The notes beneath the pieces were generated by a model that saw only the letters and a list, made by a program, of their open reading frames with translations, was not told where the DNA came from and did no database searches. Positions 6,791 through 6,870 of a stretch of DNA of 6,870 nucleotides are shown piece by piece (position 1 is the stretch's first letter; each line of letters starts with the position of its first letter). The position numbers were made by a program, and so were the translations under genes. The stretch spans positions 1-6,870 of the forward strand of contig DPIB01000199.1 in NCBI GenBank assembly GCA_003522805.1, given 5' to 3'. The DNA comes from Fervidobacterium sp. GTDB lineage: Bacteria; Thermotogota; Thermotogae; Thermotogales; Fervidobacteriaceae.

Positions 6791-6829
6791 ATATACAAAA
6801 GGCCACTAAAGTTGTGAACTTTTGTATAT
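6791..6829. repeat. Inverted repeat upstream of adh with a nested palindrome
   Basis: ATATACAAAAG (6791-6801) and CTTTTGTATAT (6819-6829) are perfect 11-bp inverted arms around a 17-nt spacer. Nested and overlapping the right arm is AAAGTT-GTG-AACTTT (6808-6822). The block lies just upstream of the adh -35 region. Possible roles are an operator for a dimeric regulator, a weak transcript-end hairpin of a gene beyond the right edge, or part of a transposon end. The repeat is certain, its role is not. Confidence 0.6.
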
Positions 6830-6845
6830 CTATTTGTGTATCAAT

Positions 6846-6870
6846 GTGAACTACCCGCCACCTTAGAGGT
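6846..6870. other. Start of a hairpin cut by the right window edge
   Basis: On the plus strand CCCGCCACCT-TAG-AGGT already pairs ACCT with AGGT around a TAG loop. If the sequence beyond the edge continues GGCGGG, this would be a 10-bp GC-rich stem. It could be a terminator for a neighbouring gene or the subterminal hairpin of an IS200/IS605-type element. Only four base pairs can be seen, so this is a pointer, not a firm feature. Confidence 0.3.

Noticed and set aside
6812..6818. Rex-type redox operator upstream of adh (TTGTGAA)
   Set aside because: Only one half-site is exact; no TTCACAA partner stands at the spacing Rex needs. The idea fits an alcohol dehydrogenase but the sequence does not support it.
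6764..6869. Minus-strand frame open from the window edge down to a TGA at 6764-6766
   Set aside because: About 35 codons with no recognisable motif, covering the repeats and the adh -35 region; it is not supportable as a gene tail without the flanking sequence.
1..6870. Search for CRISPR arrays, tRNAs, riboswitch leaders, toxin-antitoxin or defence genes
   Set aside because: No regularly spaced repeats, cloverleaf sequences or candidate small gene pairs were seen; gaps between genes are 0-122 nt and explained by promoters, terminators or ribosome binding sites.

Overview
The window is an ordinary bacterial chromosome segment with every recognisable gene on the minus strand. Protein signatures suggest a thermophilic anaerobe of the Thermotogales, most like Fervidobacterium or a relative: a small RNA polymerase omega, a single-chain transketolase with the HPGGS-type N-terminus, a BdhA/YqhD-type iron alcohol dehydrogenase, and Bacillus-like yicC-remA-gmk-rpoZ order. 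This placement is inference from protein style and moderate AT-richness; no rRNA or other marker is present.

Read in the direction of transcription (from the right edge leftwards), the layout has three blocks. (1) A leader at about 6717-6870 holds an extended -10 promoter and a dense set of palindromes and repeats, and drives an iron-dependent alcohol dehydrogenase (5556-6716). A transketolase (3609-5483) follows after a 72-nt gap, and a hairpin plus T-run terminator closes the unit (about 3553-3596). (2) A clear promoter (-35 TTGGAA, 17 nt, -10 TATAAT) opens the yicC-remA-gmk-rpoZ cluster (3486 down to 1399). The cluster ends in a perfect 24-bp palindrome that probably acts as a terminator. 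(3) purF, the first enzyme of purine synthesis, runs off the left edge, missing only its C-terminal tail.

Functionally, block 1 is central carbon and redox metabolism (pentose phosphate interconversion; aldehyde/alcohol reduction). Block 2 groups RNA metabolism and transcription genes (YicC endoribonuclease, RemA DNA-binding regulator, omega) with GMP kinase. Block 3 feeds the same guanine nucleotide pathway as gmk.

Start codons were corrected from the sequence: yicC uses TTG, transketolase uses GTG, and the alcohol dehydrogenase starts at an internal ATG three codons after the first possible GTG. I found no tRNA, rRNA, CRISPR array, complete mobile element or clearly new system. The least explained DNA is the right edge (6785-6870), which has nested inverted repeats and a hairpin cut by the window end. 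It could be an operator array or the end of a small transposable element.
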